DNA from: Fructobacillus sp. EFB-N1
Lineage (GTDB): Bacteria; Bacillota; Bacilli; Lactobacillales; Lactobacillaceae
DNA: 64,000 nt
Direction of reading: 5' to 3'
Assembly: GCF_001038455.1 (NCBI RefSeq)
Contig: NZ_LDUY01000022.1
Location: forward strand, 85,416 to 149,415
Shown here piece by piece: positions 1-10,185 of this stretch. The notes under the pieces are model-generated. The model was not told the origin of the DNA, did not search any database, and saw nothing but the letters and a program-made list of their open reading frames with translations. Numbering within the stretch: the first letter of the stretch is position 1; each line of letters opens with the position of its first letter. Made by a program: the position numbers and the translations under genes.

Positions 1-136
1 GCACCCGGTTCTTCAAGTTTTTGGCTTTACCGACATAAATAATTTTGCCCAAACGGTCCTTCATTTGGTAAGAACCTGGTTCATCTGGTAAGAGGAGCAG
101 TTTTTGTTCAAGGTGTTTTGAGATATTGGCTAACAT
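1..136 (-). CDS. uvrC: UvrC excinuclease subunit C, N-terminal part (cut by window edge)
   Basis: Only the first 45 codons lie in the window; the gene continues to the left. The reverse strand reads [10 protein letters not shown] then [13 protein letters not shown] and [14 protein letters not shown]. That is the start of the GIY-YIG nuclease domain of UvrC, here with IIYVG in place of the canonical GIYVG. UvrC makes the two incisions around a lesion after UvrA/UvrB damage recognition. The ATG at 136-134 gives the normal UvrC N-terminus. No Shine-Dalgarno sequence precedes it: a TATAAT lies 6 bases upstream of the ATG, so the mRNA may begin at the start codon itself. uvrB and uvrA are in this window at 46-51 kb, far from uvrC. 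Confidence 0.9.
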   Translation of the reverse strand, partial: MLANISKHLEQKLLLLPDEPGSYQMKDRLGKIIYVGKAKNLKNRV

Positions 137-142
137 AACTTT

Positions 143-148
143 ATTATA
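143..148 (-). promoter_or_regulatory. Perfect -10 box (TATAAT) of uvrC, six bases before the ATG
   Basis: The minus strand reads GGGGGTATAATAAAGTTATG. Counting the same seven bases from -10 to start as seen at pyrG, transcription would start on the A of the uvrC ATG. The -35 region is weak (TTCGTA at 17-base spacing) and lies next to the pyrG terminator. Confidence 0.45.
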
Positions 149-169
149 CCCCCACGACTTCTATGTACG

Positions 170-201
170 AAAAGGCCGCCAAATAATATGGCGACCTTTT
201 T
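170..201 (-). terminator. Intrinsic terminator of pyrG
   Basis: On the minus strand AAAAGGTCGCC pairs with GGCGGCCTTTT around a 9-base loop. The one non-Watson-Crick pair is a U-G wobble on the minus strand but a C/A mismatch on the plus strand, so it is built for leftward transcription, about 40 bases after the pyrG stop. Confidence 0.8.
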
Positions 202-242
202 GTCTTCAAAACAAAGCATTCATTAAAAAATCAGCTTGGTGC

Positions 243-1907
<1,665 letters not shown>

Positions 1908-1921
1908 TTAGCCAAAATTCA

Positions 1922-1993
1922 TTAAATAAAATAGAAAGGCTCCCAAGCAGTAGCTTGGGAGCCATAAAAGATTTTCACATTAAATGTGAGCCC
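1922..1993 (-). promoter_or_regulatory. pyrG leader attenuator (CTP-sensitive reiterative-transcription type)
   Basis: The transcript should begin at 1993 with GGGCTC, the initially transcribed sequence known from B. subtilis and L. lactis pyrG. About 30 bases later comes a perfect 11-bp hairpin (arms 1938-1948 and 1953-1963, AGTA loop) followed by TTTCTATTTTATTT: an intrinsic terminator inside the leader. The 5' arm on the RNA is GGCUCCCAAGC, which is C/U rich. In the known mechanism, low CTP stalls polymerase after GGG, extra G residues are added, and the poly-G pairs with this arm to prevent termination. Promoter, GGGCTC start and terminator are seen directly; the mechanism is inferred from the family. 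Confidence 0.85.
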
Positions 1994-1999
1994 TAATAT

Positions 2000-2028
2000 A
2001 TATTACAGACTGCCCCCCTGAATGTCAA
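2000..2028 (-). promoter_or_regulatory. pyrG promoter (TTGACA, 17 bases, TAATAT)
   Basis: A consensus -35 (TTGACA, 2023-2028) and TAATAT (2000-2005) are separated by 17 bases. The G run GGGCTC starts seven bases after the -10. The spacer contains a G6 run. Confidence 0.85.
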
Positions 2029-2164
2029 CACTTACTAAAATAATTATCTAGACCAAACACTTTCAGTCTTAGGGACCAGTGTTAACCAAACATTAGCAAA
2101 GATTTCTTCGACAACAATACTGACAATCAAGTAATCGAAGCACCCTTGTCAGCAAAGCTGATTT

Positions 2165-3544
2165 TTACTTCACTTCTTGCTGGTTACGGTGCGTCCAGAA
2201 GTACAAGAGTCCCATGAAGAGCAAGAAGCCAAAGCCAATGGCTAATGGTACCCGAGTCGTTGGGTTAATCACCATGAAGACCAAAGTAATTAATAGGAAG
2301 AAAATTGCAAAGTAGTTCGACCATGGTGACAAGGCCAACATGAAGGGGTGGCCCTTCATCAAATCTGGGTTTTCCTTGCGGAACTTAATTTGGGAAATCA
2401 AGATCACAAACCATGGCACCATTCCCGGTAAGGTTGAAGCCGAGTAAACCAAGACGAAGATGTTCGCAGACCCCTTCCAGAAAAGCGGTAAGACGGCATT
2501 TAAGACGATACCCAACAAAATCCCCAATGACATAGCCATCACAGAAACATCTGGCACGCGGTTCTTTGACAACTTCAAGAAGACTGGCGGCAATTCCTTT
2601 TGCTGTGCCAATGTGTACAACATCCGTGATGATGAGAACAGACCGGAATTCAAAGCCGATGCGGCAGCTGTCAACATCACGAAATTGATGATTCCGGCAG
2701 CAGCCGTAATGCCAACCTTGGCAAACGTTTCAACGAATGGTGAGCCGACCGTGTCTAATTTATCCCAAGGATAAATCGTCACAATCACAAAGATTGCCCC
2801 AACGTAGAAAATCAGGATTCGCGCAACAATCGACTTAATCGACTTCACAATGGCTTCTTGAGGGTGGGCCGCTTCACCGGCCGTAATCCCAATAATTTCG
2901 ATAGCTTGGTAAGAAGTGACCACGATTGACAAGGCAAACATGAAGCCCTTCAAGCCGTGAGCAAAGAATGGTCCGTGTGACCAAAGATTTGAAAAGCCAA
3001 TGGCATGACCGTGATTACCAAAGCCAAAGACAATCATCAACAGTCCCAAGATAATCATAAAGACAATCGTCAAAACCTTAATGATTGAGAACCAGGCTTC
3101 CAATCGACCATAGGCCTTAACCGTCACCAAGTTCGTTAAGGTCAACAGGATTAAGACAATCACACCCGTTACCCAAGTTGGCACGCCCGGCCACCAGTAG
3201 TGCATATAATCACCAACGGCGATTGTTTCCGAAATTCCAACCGTTAGCCACTGGAAGACATTCGCCCACACGGTTAGGTAACCGGCAACCGGATGAATAT
3301 ACTTCGTTGCATAATTAGCAAATGATCCAACAATTGGCTTCACGTAAAGCATTTCACCCAATGCCCGCATGACAATATATAAGACCAAGCCGGCCAATAG
3401 GTAGGCCAGCAAGACGGACGTTCCCGTCCACTTGATGGTCGATGATGACCCCAAAAAGAGCCCAACACCAATTGTTCCACCAAGGGCAATCATCTCCATC
3501 TGGAATGATGACAATGACCGCTTTAATTCTTTTCCATTTTCCAT
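2165..3544 (-). CDS. APC superfamily amino acid permease (AAT family)
   Basis: A 459-residue secondary amino acid transporter with about 12 membrane segments. The first carries the family hallmark IALGGTIGVGLFLGSSSTI, and GITAGEAAHPQEAI lies in the middle loop. The longer frame that opens with TTG at 3571 would run into the T-box terminator. The ATG at 3544 is preceded by AAGGAGAG and begins MENGKELKRS, the usual AAT start. A T-box leader ties its expression to uncharged tRNA, so it imports an amino acid sensed by that tRNA. The substrate cannot be fixed from the sequence; threonine, asparagine and leucine codons all fit the specifier region. It is a single-gene unit. Confidence 0.9.
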   Translation of the reverse strand: MENGKELKRSLSSFQMEMIALGGTIGVGLFLGSSSTIKWTGTSVLLAYLLAGLVLYIVMRALGEMLYVKPIVGSFANYATKYIHPVAGYLTVWANVFQWLTVGISETIAVGDYMHYWWPGVPTWVTGVIVLILLTLTNLVTVKAYGRLEAWFSIIKVLTIVFMIILGLLMIVFGFGNHGHAIGFSNLWSHGPFFAHGLKGFMFALSIVVTSYQAIEIIGITAGEAAHPQEAIVKSIKSIVARILIFYVGAIFVIVTIYPWDKLDTVGSPFVETFAKVGITAAAGIINFVMLTAAASALNSGLFSSSRMLYTLAQQKELPPVFLKLSKNRVPDVSVMAMSLGILLGIVLNAVLPLFWKGSANIFVLVYSASTLPGMVPWFVILISQIKFRKENPDLMKGHPFMLALSPWSNYFAIFFLLITLVFMVINPTTRVPLAIGFGFLLFMGLLYFWTHRNQQEVK

Positions 3545-3571
3545 CTGTCTCTCCTTGACGCGGCTGGTCAA

Positions 3572-3809
3572 ACAAAAAAAGCGCCCCTAGAAATCTCTAG
3601 GGACGCTTGTTGCGTGGTACCACCCGTGTTTTGCCTAAGTAAAAAGACCTAGACAACACTCTTTTGCCAAGATAACGGCTGACAACCGGGCTTCATTTCA
3701 CGCATTACTCAAAGGCCACTACTGAGGGAGTTTTCACCGGCTTCGCCCGTCACTTTCACCAACCATGACGTCTCTAGCAGACTGGTACCGATTACTCGTC
3801 CTCATGAAT
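3572..3809 (-). promoter_or_regulatory. T-box riboswitch leader with terminator
   Basis: The minus strand contains the T-box sequence GGGTGGTACCACGC (3612-3625). It is followed by terminator arms AGCGTCCCTAGA / TCTAGGGGCGCT and a T7 run (3572-3606). Upstream is a Stem I with AGTA and AGAGA motifs, the distal loop GGTTGGTGAAAG, and a basal helix pairing TGAGG (3800-3804) with CCTCA (3723-3727). The 3' side of the specifier loop reads GTGAAAACTC. Depending on register the codon is AAC (Asn), ACT (Thr) or CTC (Leu). Uncharged cognate tRNA would pair with the T-box bulge and allow read-through into the permease. Confidence 0.93.
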
Positions 3810-3815
3810 GTGATA

Positions 3816-3844
3816 ATTGTAAGCGCATCTGAAAAAAATTGCAA
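3816..3844 (-). promoter_or_regulatory. Promoter of the T-box/permease unit
   Basis: TTGCAA (3839-3844) and TACAAT (3816-3821) are separated by 17 bases on the minus strand. The start would fall just before Stem I. Confidence 0.7.
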
Positions 3845-3901
3845 GTACTTTTATCGAAGACAATCGAGCGGCAGCCATTGGTACGTTGATTTTTTAAAAT
3901 A

Positions 3902-4918
3902 TTATGATTCGACCTGGTTATATTTTGACAGGTTCATCACCTTCCAAATCAGCAAAGCTACTACCCAGGCAACAACGAAAATCGCTACCAAAATAATGCC
4001 CAATTCGTTGAAATCAAGCGCCCCCGCCCACTGGGTTAAGAAGTTATCCCAGTGGAACATCGCTGACATCGATTGGATCAAGTCGACAACACCAATAAAG
4101 CCGGCAGCAATAATCGAGATACTCGTTAAAATCAGGTTAAAGTAAACCTTGCGATAAGAAGTTGAAATAATCCAGTTATAGGTCGTTGACATAAAGAAGC
4201 CATCCAGAGTATCCATCAAGCACATTCCTGCGGTAAAGAATAGAGGCACAGATAAGATAGCATACCAAGGAACACCGGCAGTCGTTGCCGTTGCCGATGT
4301 GGCTAAGACCGCCACCTGCGTTGCCGTATCAAAGCCCAAGCCGAACAAGAAACCAACAACGGCTACCTGCCAGTTATGGTTAACTAAGTTCAGCATTTTC
4401 ATAAACAGGCGGTAGATTCGGGACTGGGAAGCCAACTGTTCATTATCAGAGTCCAAAGCGACCTTTTTCATTTGCCGGAAATTTTGCCAAATACCACGAA
4501 GGATAAAAGTATTGAAGCAGGCCAGCAGTAACAGCATCACAGCTGCAATCATGGTCCCAAACATCCCACCAACAGACTCTAAAATTGGCAAGGAATGGTC
4601 AGTCCACTCGACAAAAAGCACCGTCAGTAAGGTGAGCAATACCACGACCACAGAATGCCCGAAGGAGAAAGAAAAGCCAACCCCTCTCGTATTTTTGTGG
4701 TCATTCAACATTTTACGGGTCATATTGTCGATTGCGGCAATGTGATCAACATCAAAGGCGTGGCGCAGGCCAAATGTAAACGAAATACCGGCCATCCCAA
4801 GCAACTGGGGATATTTTCCAAGTCCCGTGCTCAAAAACACGGTGCCTAAAGCCAGGATACTAAGGATAAAGACCCCATAACGGCTAATGTCGAATTTCCA
4901 ACTGTGACTGTCTGTCAT
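3902..4918 (-). CDS. HoxN/NixA/NicO family nickel/cobalt permease
   Basis: A 338-residue membrane permease. The family signature HX4DH is visible as RHAFDVDHIAAIDN (about residues 53-66). The further signatures FSFGHSVVV and LGFDTATQVA lie in later transmembrane segments. About eight membrane helices can be traced. The family imports Ni2+ or Co2+ using the proton motive force. No urease, hydrogenase or cobalamin genes are nearby to decide the metal, and sequence alone cannot. The start ATG follows AAGAGGAGC. It is transcribed alone behind a gene-poor 630-base region. Confidence 0.9.
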   Translation of the reverse strand: MTDSHSWKFDISRYGVFILSILALGTVFLSTGLGKYPQLLGMAGISFTFGLRHAFDVDHIAAIDNMTRKMLNDHKNTRGVGFSFSFGHSVVVVLLTLLTVLFVEWTDHSLPILESVGGMFGTMIAAVMLLLLACFNTFILRGIWQNFRQMKKVALDSDNEQLASQSRIYRLFMKMLNLVNHNWQVAVVGFLFGLGFDTATQVAVLATSATATTAGVPWYAILSVPLFFTAGMCLMDTLDGFFMSTTYNWIISTSYRKVYFNLILTSISIIAAGFIGVVDLIQSMSAMFHWDNFLTQWAGALDFNELGIILVAIFVVAWVVALLIWKVMNLSKYNQVES

Positions 4919-4955
4919 AAATACTGCTCCTCTTTTCTAGTGCCTAAAACCCACT

Positions 4956-5279
4956 TCAGTAATAAAAACCATGGCGATAATCAAAATTCGTAAAGATCAT
5001 CGCCATGTTAGCCATAATTTTGTCAATATCAAGTCCCTTCCGAATGACGGTTGGACATGACTGGATGCCCACTTATCGGTGGCTGCAATTGGCGACAGCG
5101 ATATTCTTGTTCACCATTCAGCCTAGGCCAACAGTTTCTGCATCTTGGACTAATTCACTATCGGCTTTGACTGCTTGGCAGTTTTTTAAAAAAGCCGTCG
5201 GTACACTGACTGAAATCGCATCAATCCTAAAGCTTTTGAGAAAAGCAACCTTGGCCCGATGAAAAAATAAGTCCGAGTT
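4956..5279 (-). pseudogene. Possible remnant of a thioredoxin-fold gene
   Basis: One minus-strand frame runs 108 codons with two internal stops (after VGLG and after NCSHR). Its later part reads VGIQSCPTVIRKG and then LDIDKIMANM. That resembles the cis-proline loop and following strand of thioredoxins, where GIQSIPT-V-I and a DG turn are typical. The expected CxxC active site is not visible. Neither start codon nor ribosome-binding site is convincing. Best explanation is a decayed thioredoxin-like gene; a chance resemblance cannot be excluded. Confidence 0.3.
4960..5007 (-). terminator. Terminator-like hairpin upstream of the Ni/Co permease
   Basis: CATGGCGAT (4970-4978) and ATCGCCATG (4999-5007) form a perfect 9-bp inverted repeat. 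On the minus strand it is followed by GGTTTTTATT. It sits about 40 bases before the permease start, so it either ends the decayed upstream gene or attenuates the permease. Confidence 0.5.
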
Positions 5280-5548
5280 TTATTCACCATCACGGATGCT
5301 CTTTCATCAAGTCAAACCTACTTTTTAGGCCCCTTCCGCATTTCGTGAATAAAAACGAACTAATTTCAATGACTAGTCCGCAAAGGAAAAAGATTAATCA
5401 CCTGACCTTGTTAGGGGACAAATATGCCGGAGTTGTGCCTATCTAAGCTTTGTACTTCATAATTTCATCTATATTATATTTGTTTCAATTTGAAATGGTG
5501 TTTTATACCTTTTCTGTCAATTACATTATTGAATTCTAATATCATTTT

Positions 5549-5857
5549 CTAACTTAGCCCCAACATCGCCTTGGCATATGGTGACATCCTTTCAACCGAC
5601 CAAGCCGGTTCCCAACAATATTCAATCTTAACCTCCTCGACACCATCAATAATTTTTAAGGCAGTGGCAATCATTTCATCTAATGTCCCCATAATCGGAC
5701 AGCCAATCACTGTTAAGGTCATGTTAACTATGCATAACCCTTGGTCATTTAAGTCAATTTCATTAATAAAACCCAAATTGACGATATCTACACGAAAGTC
5801 CGGATCAACCACCTGGCTTAAGGCCAGCATAATTTCTTCTTTTTTCCCTGCATCCAT
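5549..5857 (-). CDS. sufT: SufT/MIP18 family Fe-S cluster assembly factor
   Basis: A 102-residue DUF59 (MIP18/PaaD-like) protein. The family signature appears as VVDPDFRVDIVNLGFI near the N-terminus. The conserved cysteine is in LTVIGCPIM (about residue 53) and the tail reads WEPAWSVERM. In Firmicutes SufT helps mature iron-sulfur proteins as an auxiliary factor. It begins two bases after the sufB stop and is the last gene of the suf operon, which supports the call. No clear terminator follows. Confidence 0.9.
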   Translation of the reverse strand: MDAGKKEEIMLALSQVVDPDFRVDIVNLGFINEIDLNDQGLCIVNMTLTVIGCPIMGTLDEMIATALKIIDGVEEVKIEYCWEPAWSVERMSPYAKAMLGLS

Positions 5858-5859
5858 TT

Positions 5860-7290
5860 TTATCCTACCGATCCATTCATTTCAAACTTCATTAAACGGT
5901 TCAATTCAACCGCATATTCCATCGGCAGTTCTTTGGTAAATGGCTCCACAAAGCCCATGACAATCATTTCGGTCGCTTTTTCAGCCGAAATACCCCGGCT
6001 CATCAAATAATAAAGCTGGTCTTCAGAAACTTTGGAAACCTTAGCCTCATGTTCCATCGAAACATTGCCGTTCAAGACAGTGTTATAAGGAATGGTATCT
6101 GCTGACGACTGGTCATCAACCAAGATGGTGTCACATTCGACGTGGGCAAAAGAACCCGCCGAATCGCGACCAAACTTCACTGTTCCCCGGTAGTCAGTTG
6201 ATCCACCATCATGGGCAATTGACTTTGAAACAATCGAAGAGGACGTATTGGGCGCATTATGGATCATCTTGGCACCAGAATCTAAGTTAACGCCCTTACC
6301 GGCAACTGCAATTGAGAGCATGGTCCCTCTGGCTCCCTGGCCATTCAAATAAACCGAAGGGTACTTCATCGTTGTCTTTGACCCAAAGTTTCCATCGACC
6401 CATTCCATCGTGGCGTTTTCTGCAGCTGCTGATCGCTTCGTTTCAAGTGAGTAGACATTGTTCGACCAGTTTTGAATGGTCGTATAGCGGCAATAGCCAT
6501 CCTTTTTGACGATGACTTCCACCACAGCTGCATGAAGGGAGTCTTGCGAATACATTGGCGCAGAGCAGCCCTCAACGTAGTCAACATGGGCGCCTTCATC
6601 AACAATAATCAGCGTGCGTTCAAATTGCCCTTCCTGTGCCGTATTGATCCGGAAATAAGACTGGATAGGTGTCGTGACGTGAACACCCTTTGGCACATAG
6701 ATAAAGGTTCCCCCGGACCAGACGGCCGAGTTCAAGGCAGCTAATTTATTATTAGTCGGCTTCACCAATGAACCTAAATATTCTCGAACCAGTTCTGGAT
6801 ATTCCTGAACAGCCGTGTCGGTGTCCGTGAAAACGATTCCCGTCTTCTCGAACTCCTCTTTCATCCGGTGGTAAATCACTTCGGACTCATACTGGGCGGA
6901 GGAGCCGGCTAGCCACTTGCGTTCAGCTTCTGGCACTCCCAACCGTTCAAATGTATCCTTCAACTCTTGGGGAACATCGTTCCAATCGCGGTATTTACCG
7001 TTGGTTGGCTTGTTATAGTAATAGATTTCATCAAAATTCAGGTCGGATAGGTCTGGACCCCAGTCCTGCATTGGCATCTTCAAATAAGCCTGGTAAGACT
7101 GGAGTCGAAAATCAAGCATCCAACCGGGTTCATTCTTCTTAGCCGAAATTTTACGAATAACCTCTTCATTCAATCCCTGCCCTGTCGAATAGACTGCCTG
7201 GTAGTCATCATGAAAGCCATGAGCGTACTCCTCGTCAGCCCCGATGGCTGCCCGTGTTCGCTGCAGGTCTTCTTGTCGATCAATTTCCAT
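5860..7290 (-). CDS. sufB: Fe-S cluster scaffold protein SufB
   Basis: A 476-residue SufB, a core part of the SufBCD scaffold that builds iron-sulfur clusters in the cytosol. Typical segments seen are [29 protein letters not shown] (cysteine used in sulfur transfer) and [17 protein letters not shown]. The start ATG follows GGGGGAG, which itself lies at the end of sufU, so translation is coupled. SufB and SufD in this operon are paralogues sharing the C-terminal beta-helix, visible as QLYYLMSRG in both. Confidence 0.97.
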   Translation of the reverse strand: MEIDRQEDLQRTRAAIGADEEYAHGFHDDYQAVYSTGQGLNEEVIRKISAKKNEPGWMLDFRLQSYQAYLKMPMQDWGPDLSDLNFDEIYYYNKPTNGKYRDWNDVPQELKDTFERLGVPEAERKWLAGSSAQYESEVIYHRMKEEFEKTGIVFTDTDTAVQEYPELVREYLGSLVKPTNNKLAALNSAVWSGGTFIYVPKGVHVTTPIQSYFRINTAQEGQFERTLIIVDEGAHVDYVEGCSAPMYSQDSLHAAVVEVIVKKDGYCRYTTIQNWSNNVYSLETKRSAAAENATMEWVDGNFGSKTTMKYPSVYLNGQGARGTMLSIAVAGKGVNLDSGAKMIHNAPNTSSSIVSKSIAHDGGSTDYRGTVKFGRDSAGSFAHVECDTILVDDQSSADTIPYNTVLNGNVSMEHEAKVSKVSEDQLYYLMSRGISAEKATEMIVMGFVEPFTKELPMEYAVELNRLMKFEMNGSVG

Positions 7291-7292
7291 TC

Positions 7293-7802
7293 TTACTCCC
7301 CCTCAATCTTGGCAATTAAAGCAGTCACTGCATGGCTGGCGAGAGTGGCACACTTGAGTCGTGTTGGAAACTGACGAACGCCGGCCAAAGCCGACAATTC
7401 GCCAAGGTCAACATCCCCATCTTGCCAGCCTTTGTCCTCAACTGATTGGCTTTCATCGGTGAACAAGCCATCCTGGTTCTGACCTTGGACCTGATCAGCC
7501 ATTAATAATTCAGAAAATGCCGCTAATTTTTCCCGAGCCGCTGGCAAACTTTGGCCAATTAACTGTTCAGTCAGCATCGAAGCCGCAGCCATCGAAATGG
7601 CACAACCCGCCCCGTCAAAGGACATGTCTTGAATCTGATTTCTCAACACAACCATTCGCACTTGTAAGACATCTCCACAGCTTGGATTAAACTTTTCAAC
7701 CTGTTGGCCAACCGAGGCTGGCAACGTCCGAAAATGATGAGGATTTTTAGCATGGTCTAAGATGACCTGCCGGTATAAAATTCCTAAGTCTGCTTGATTC
7801 AT
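7293..7802 (-). CDS. sufU: SufU, zinc-dependent sulfurtransferase/scaffold
   Basis: A 169-residue SufU. It accepts persulfide sulfur from SufS and passes it to SufBCD. Zinc ligands are visible: Cys in FNPSCGD (about 43), Cys in DGAGCAIS (about 68) and Cys in [12 protein letters not shown] near the C-terminus, with the aspartate beside the first. An internal Gln/Asp-rich loop (about 105-125) separates the last two helices, as usual for SufU compared with IscU. The ATGA at 7799-7802 overlaps the sufS stop. Confidence 0.94.
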   Translation of the reverse strand: MNQADLGILYRQVILDHAKNPHHFRTLPASVGQQVEKFNPSCGDVLQVRMVVLRNQIQDMSFDGAGCAISMAAASMLTEQLIGQSLPAAREKLAAFSELLMADQVQGQNQDGLFTDESQSVEDKGWQDGDVDLGELSALAGVRQFPTRLKCATLASHAVTALIAKIEGE

Positions 7803-9013
7803 ACAAAGTACTCCCGAGCCTGCCGCAGAGCCGAAACAAAGCGGTCAAGGTCTTCTTGGTTATTGTAAAAGGCAAAGGTGGCACGGACGGCCGATTGAAT
7901 GCCCAAATAATCCATTAACGGCTGGGCGCAATGGTGACCCGCCCGCACCTCAACGCCCGCCATATCCAAAACGGTGGCGACATCATGCGGATGAACACCC
8001 GCTAGGTTAAAGGACAAAACACCATGGTGGTTTTTGGCGTCCTTTGGCCCATACACGGTTAAATCAGGGATTTCTGCCAGAGCGGACAGAGCGGCTGCCA
8101 TCAACTCTTCCTCTTTGTCGGCGATTGTCTCTAAGCCAACCTCGTTCAAGTAATCAACAGCCGCCCCAAGACCGATGGCGCCGGCAATATTGGGCGTTCC
8201 AGCTTCAAAGCGCCAGGGCAGCTCTTGAAAGGTCGCTTCCTCTAGTGTCACCCGTTCAATCATTTCCCCACCGTATTGCACTGGTGTCATGGCTTCTAAG
8301 AAATCAGTTTTTCCGTATAGCACCCCAATTCCGGTTGGCCCGAGCATTTTGTGACCAGAAAAGGCATAGAAATCAACATTTAAGTCCAAAACATCGATGG
8401 GGAAATGGCCGACACCCTGGGCCCCATCAACAATGACCGTGGCCCCAACCTCATGGGCCAGTGTCGTCATTTCCTTGACGGGTGCCAGGCTACCAAGAAC
8501 GTTGGAAACGTGGGCAAAGGAGACGATTTTCGTTTTCTGACTGAGCTTGTTCTTAAAATCAGCCAAATCAATTTCGCCTTTGTCCGTCAGGGAAACGTAC
8601 CGCAACCGAGCCCCCGTCGCCTTGCCCAACACCTGCCAAGGAACAATGTTGGAGTGGTGTTCCAGTTGGGTTAACAAGATTTCATCCCCAGCCTCCAGAT
8701 GGTTCGGTCCATAGCCCTGAGCCAGCCAATTCAGGCTTTCGGTCGTCGACCTGGTAAAGACAATGTTTTTAGCAGCCGCCGCACCAATCATGGCTGCAAC
8801 CTTCGCCCGTGCCCCTTCATAGCTAGTCGTTGCTTCTTGTGAGAGCGTATAAACGCCGCGATGAACATTGGCATTTTTTTGGTCATAATAGGCCCGAATC
8901 TGGTCTAAGACCTGGTCTGGTTTTTGACTCGTCGCCGCCCCATCGAGGTAAGTTAAGGGATGGCCGTTGACCTGCCGATTTAAAATTGTAAAATCATCTC
9001 GTACCGTTTTCAT
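7799..9013 (-). CDS. sufS: Cysteine desulfurase SufS
   Basis: A 404-residue class V aminotransferase-fold cysteine desulfurase. It releases sulfur from L-cysteine as a persulfide for iron-sulfur cluster assembly. The PLP lysine is in FYAFSGHKMLGPTGIG (about residue 224). The catalytic cysteine is in VRAGHHCAQPLMD (about 361). The group II (SufS) type is shown by RAGHHCAQP. The start overlaps the end of sufD by 20 bases and the stop overlaps sufU by 4 bases, so the operon is tightly coupled. Confidence 0.97.
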   Translation of the reverse strand: MKTVRDDFTILNRQVNGHPLTYLDGAATSQKPDQVLDQIRAYYDQKNANVHRGVYTLSQEATTSYEGARAKVAAMIGAAAAKNIVFTRSTTESLNWLAQGYGPNHLEAGDEILLTQLEHHSNIVPWQVLGKATGARLRYVSLTDKGEIDLADFKNKLSQKTKIVSFAHVSNVLGSLAPVKEMTTLAHEVGATVIVDGAQGVGHFPIDVLDLNVDFYAFSGHKMLGPTGIGVLYGKTDFLEAMTPVQYGGEMIERVTLEEATFQELPWRFEAGTPNIAGAIGLGAAVDYLNEVGLETIADKEEELMAAALSALAEIPDLTVYGPKDAKNHHGVLSFNLAGVHPHDVATVLDMAGVEVRAGHHCAQPLMDYLGIQSAVRATFAFYNNQEDLDRFVSALRQAREYFV

Positions 9014-10184
9014 TGTTTAACTTTCTTTCAATGGCCGCAACGACCTGATTTTCGACCTTTTGATCATGGATTTTCGCGAGGATTTCACCAACAAAGCCAC
9101 GAACAACGAGCCTTCTAGCGACTTGTTCCGTCAGTCCGCGACTCATCAAATAGTAGAGTTGCTGGTCATCGACCTGGCCAACCGAGGCCGCATGCCCGGC
9201 CGTAACATCACTTTCGTCAATCAAAAGCAACGGATTGGCCTCACCACGAGCACACTTGGACAGCATCAAGACCCGTGATTCCTGCTGGGCATCGGATCCC
9301 TTGGCGCCCTTGATAATCCGCCCCATCCCATTAAAAATCAGGCTTGAACTATTCAAAATCACCCCGCGTTGGAAGATATGCCCAACCGTGTGCCGACCAA
9401 TATTTTGGATTTCGGTGTTAAAACCTTGGACCTGCTTACCCGAAGTAAACGCGGCCACCTCGGTTTCTGATTTGGCACCCTCACCAACCAGCTTAGTCGT
9501 CAATTGGCTAATGACGTTGCCATCATTAAAGGCAGCATTGACCCAATTCACTTCCGCCTGGTTGCCAACAACGGCCTGACGGTTAATAAAACCAGTCGTC
9601 TCTTGGTCTAAGTGGTCGAAGTTAACCATCGTCAGTTTGGCACCAGCAGCCGCCAAAACCTCAATCACCAAGGAGACATTGCTGATACCAGCTGTTGCCG
9701 TCTCTAATTGACTGACGATGCGTGCCTGACTATTCTGATCGGCATAAATTACTAGCCGGCCAACCAAGTCACCGTCTGCACCCAAATGAACCAAAAAGAG
9801 GTTCAAATTCTCGGTAACCGTTACCCCAGCTGGTAAGTAGACAAAAAGACCCGTATTAGCACTTTGCAAATTTTCTGCCGTCAAGCGGTCCTTTGTTTCG
9901 GCCACCCGGTCATAAACTTGTTCAACCAAATCCGGATAGTCCTGCTTGGCCTGCTTCAGTGGCAATAGCAAGACGCCGGCCTCAACCAAGTCCTCCGGCA
10001 AATCATAATACGTTTGATTCAGACCCGCTAACTCGACTCCGGCATCCCCTGGTTGCGCCATCAGCGGCTGTTCTGCCTGTCCTTGACCGGGCACTAAATC
10101 CGTCAGACCCCAATGTTGGAAACGGACCTTAGGAAAGTCTGGTAGGGGCAATTCTTCAGTTATTTGTCTTGTTAGCTCTTTCAT
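8994..10184 (-). CDS. sufD: Fe-S cluster assembly protein SufD
   Basis: A 396-residue SufD, partner of SufB and SufC in the scaffold complex. The open frame extends 26 codons upstream into sufC, but the ATG at 10184 (MKELTRQITEELP) gives a normal SufD and lies one base after the sufC stop. The SufBD domain appears as GRHTVGHIFQRGVIL and DESDVTAGHAASVGQVD near the C-terminus. In SufD, His in the latter region (GHAAS) is the cluster-assembly histidine. Confidence 0.95.
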   Translation of the reverse strand: MKELTRQITEELPLPDFPKVRFQHWGLTDLVPGQGQAEQPLMAQPGDAGVELAGLNQTYYDLPEDLVEAGVLLLPLKQAKQDYPDLVEQVYDRVAETKDRLTAENLQSANTGLFVYLPAGVTVTENLNLFLVHLGADGDLVGRLVIYADQNSQARIVSQLETATAGISNVSLVIEVLAAAGAKLTMVNFDHLDQETTGFINRQAVVGNQAEVNWVNAAFNDGNVISQLTTKLVGEGAKSETEVAAFTSGKQVQGFNTEIQNIGRHTVGHIFQRGVILNSSSLIFNGMGRIIKGAKGSDAQQESRVLMLSKCARGEANPLLLIDESDVTAGHAASVGQVDDQQLYYLMSRGLTEQVARRLVVRGFVGEILAKIHDQKVENQVVAAIERKLNNENGTR

Positions 10185-10185
10185 C

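Larger units (their letters stand above)
4919..5548. other. Gene-poor region between the metal permease and the suf operon
   Basis: The longest stretch without an intact gene. It holds the permease ribosome-binding site, a minus-strand terminator-like hairpin (4960-5007), a probable decayed thioredoxin-fold gene (4956-5279) and an AT-rich part (5450-5545) next to the end of sufT. A plus-strand frame at 5005-5262 has no recognisable domain and is the shadow of the decayed gene. No riboswitch consensus for Ni/Co or cobalamin was recognised. Confidence 0.6.

Noticed and set aside
3545..3571. Upstream TTG start of the amino acid permease
   Set aside because: It overlaps the T-box terminator and has no ribosome-binding site; the ATG at 3544 has AAGGAGAG.
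3811..3834. cre-like sequence TGTAAGCGCATCTG at the T-box promoter
   Set aside because: Only the left half fits the CcpA consensus; the right half misses key bases.
5005..5262. Plus-strand frame of 85 codons in the gene-poor region
   Set aside because: No ribosome-binding site or domain; it lies opposite the decayed thioredoxin-like frame and is best seen as its shadow.
4919..5548. Ni/Co or cobalamin riboswitch before the metal permease
   Set aside because: No B12 box or NiCo consensus could be found; only a simple hairpin is present.
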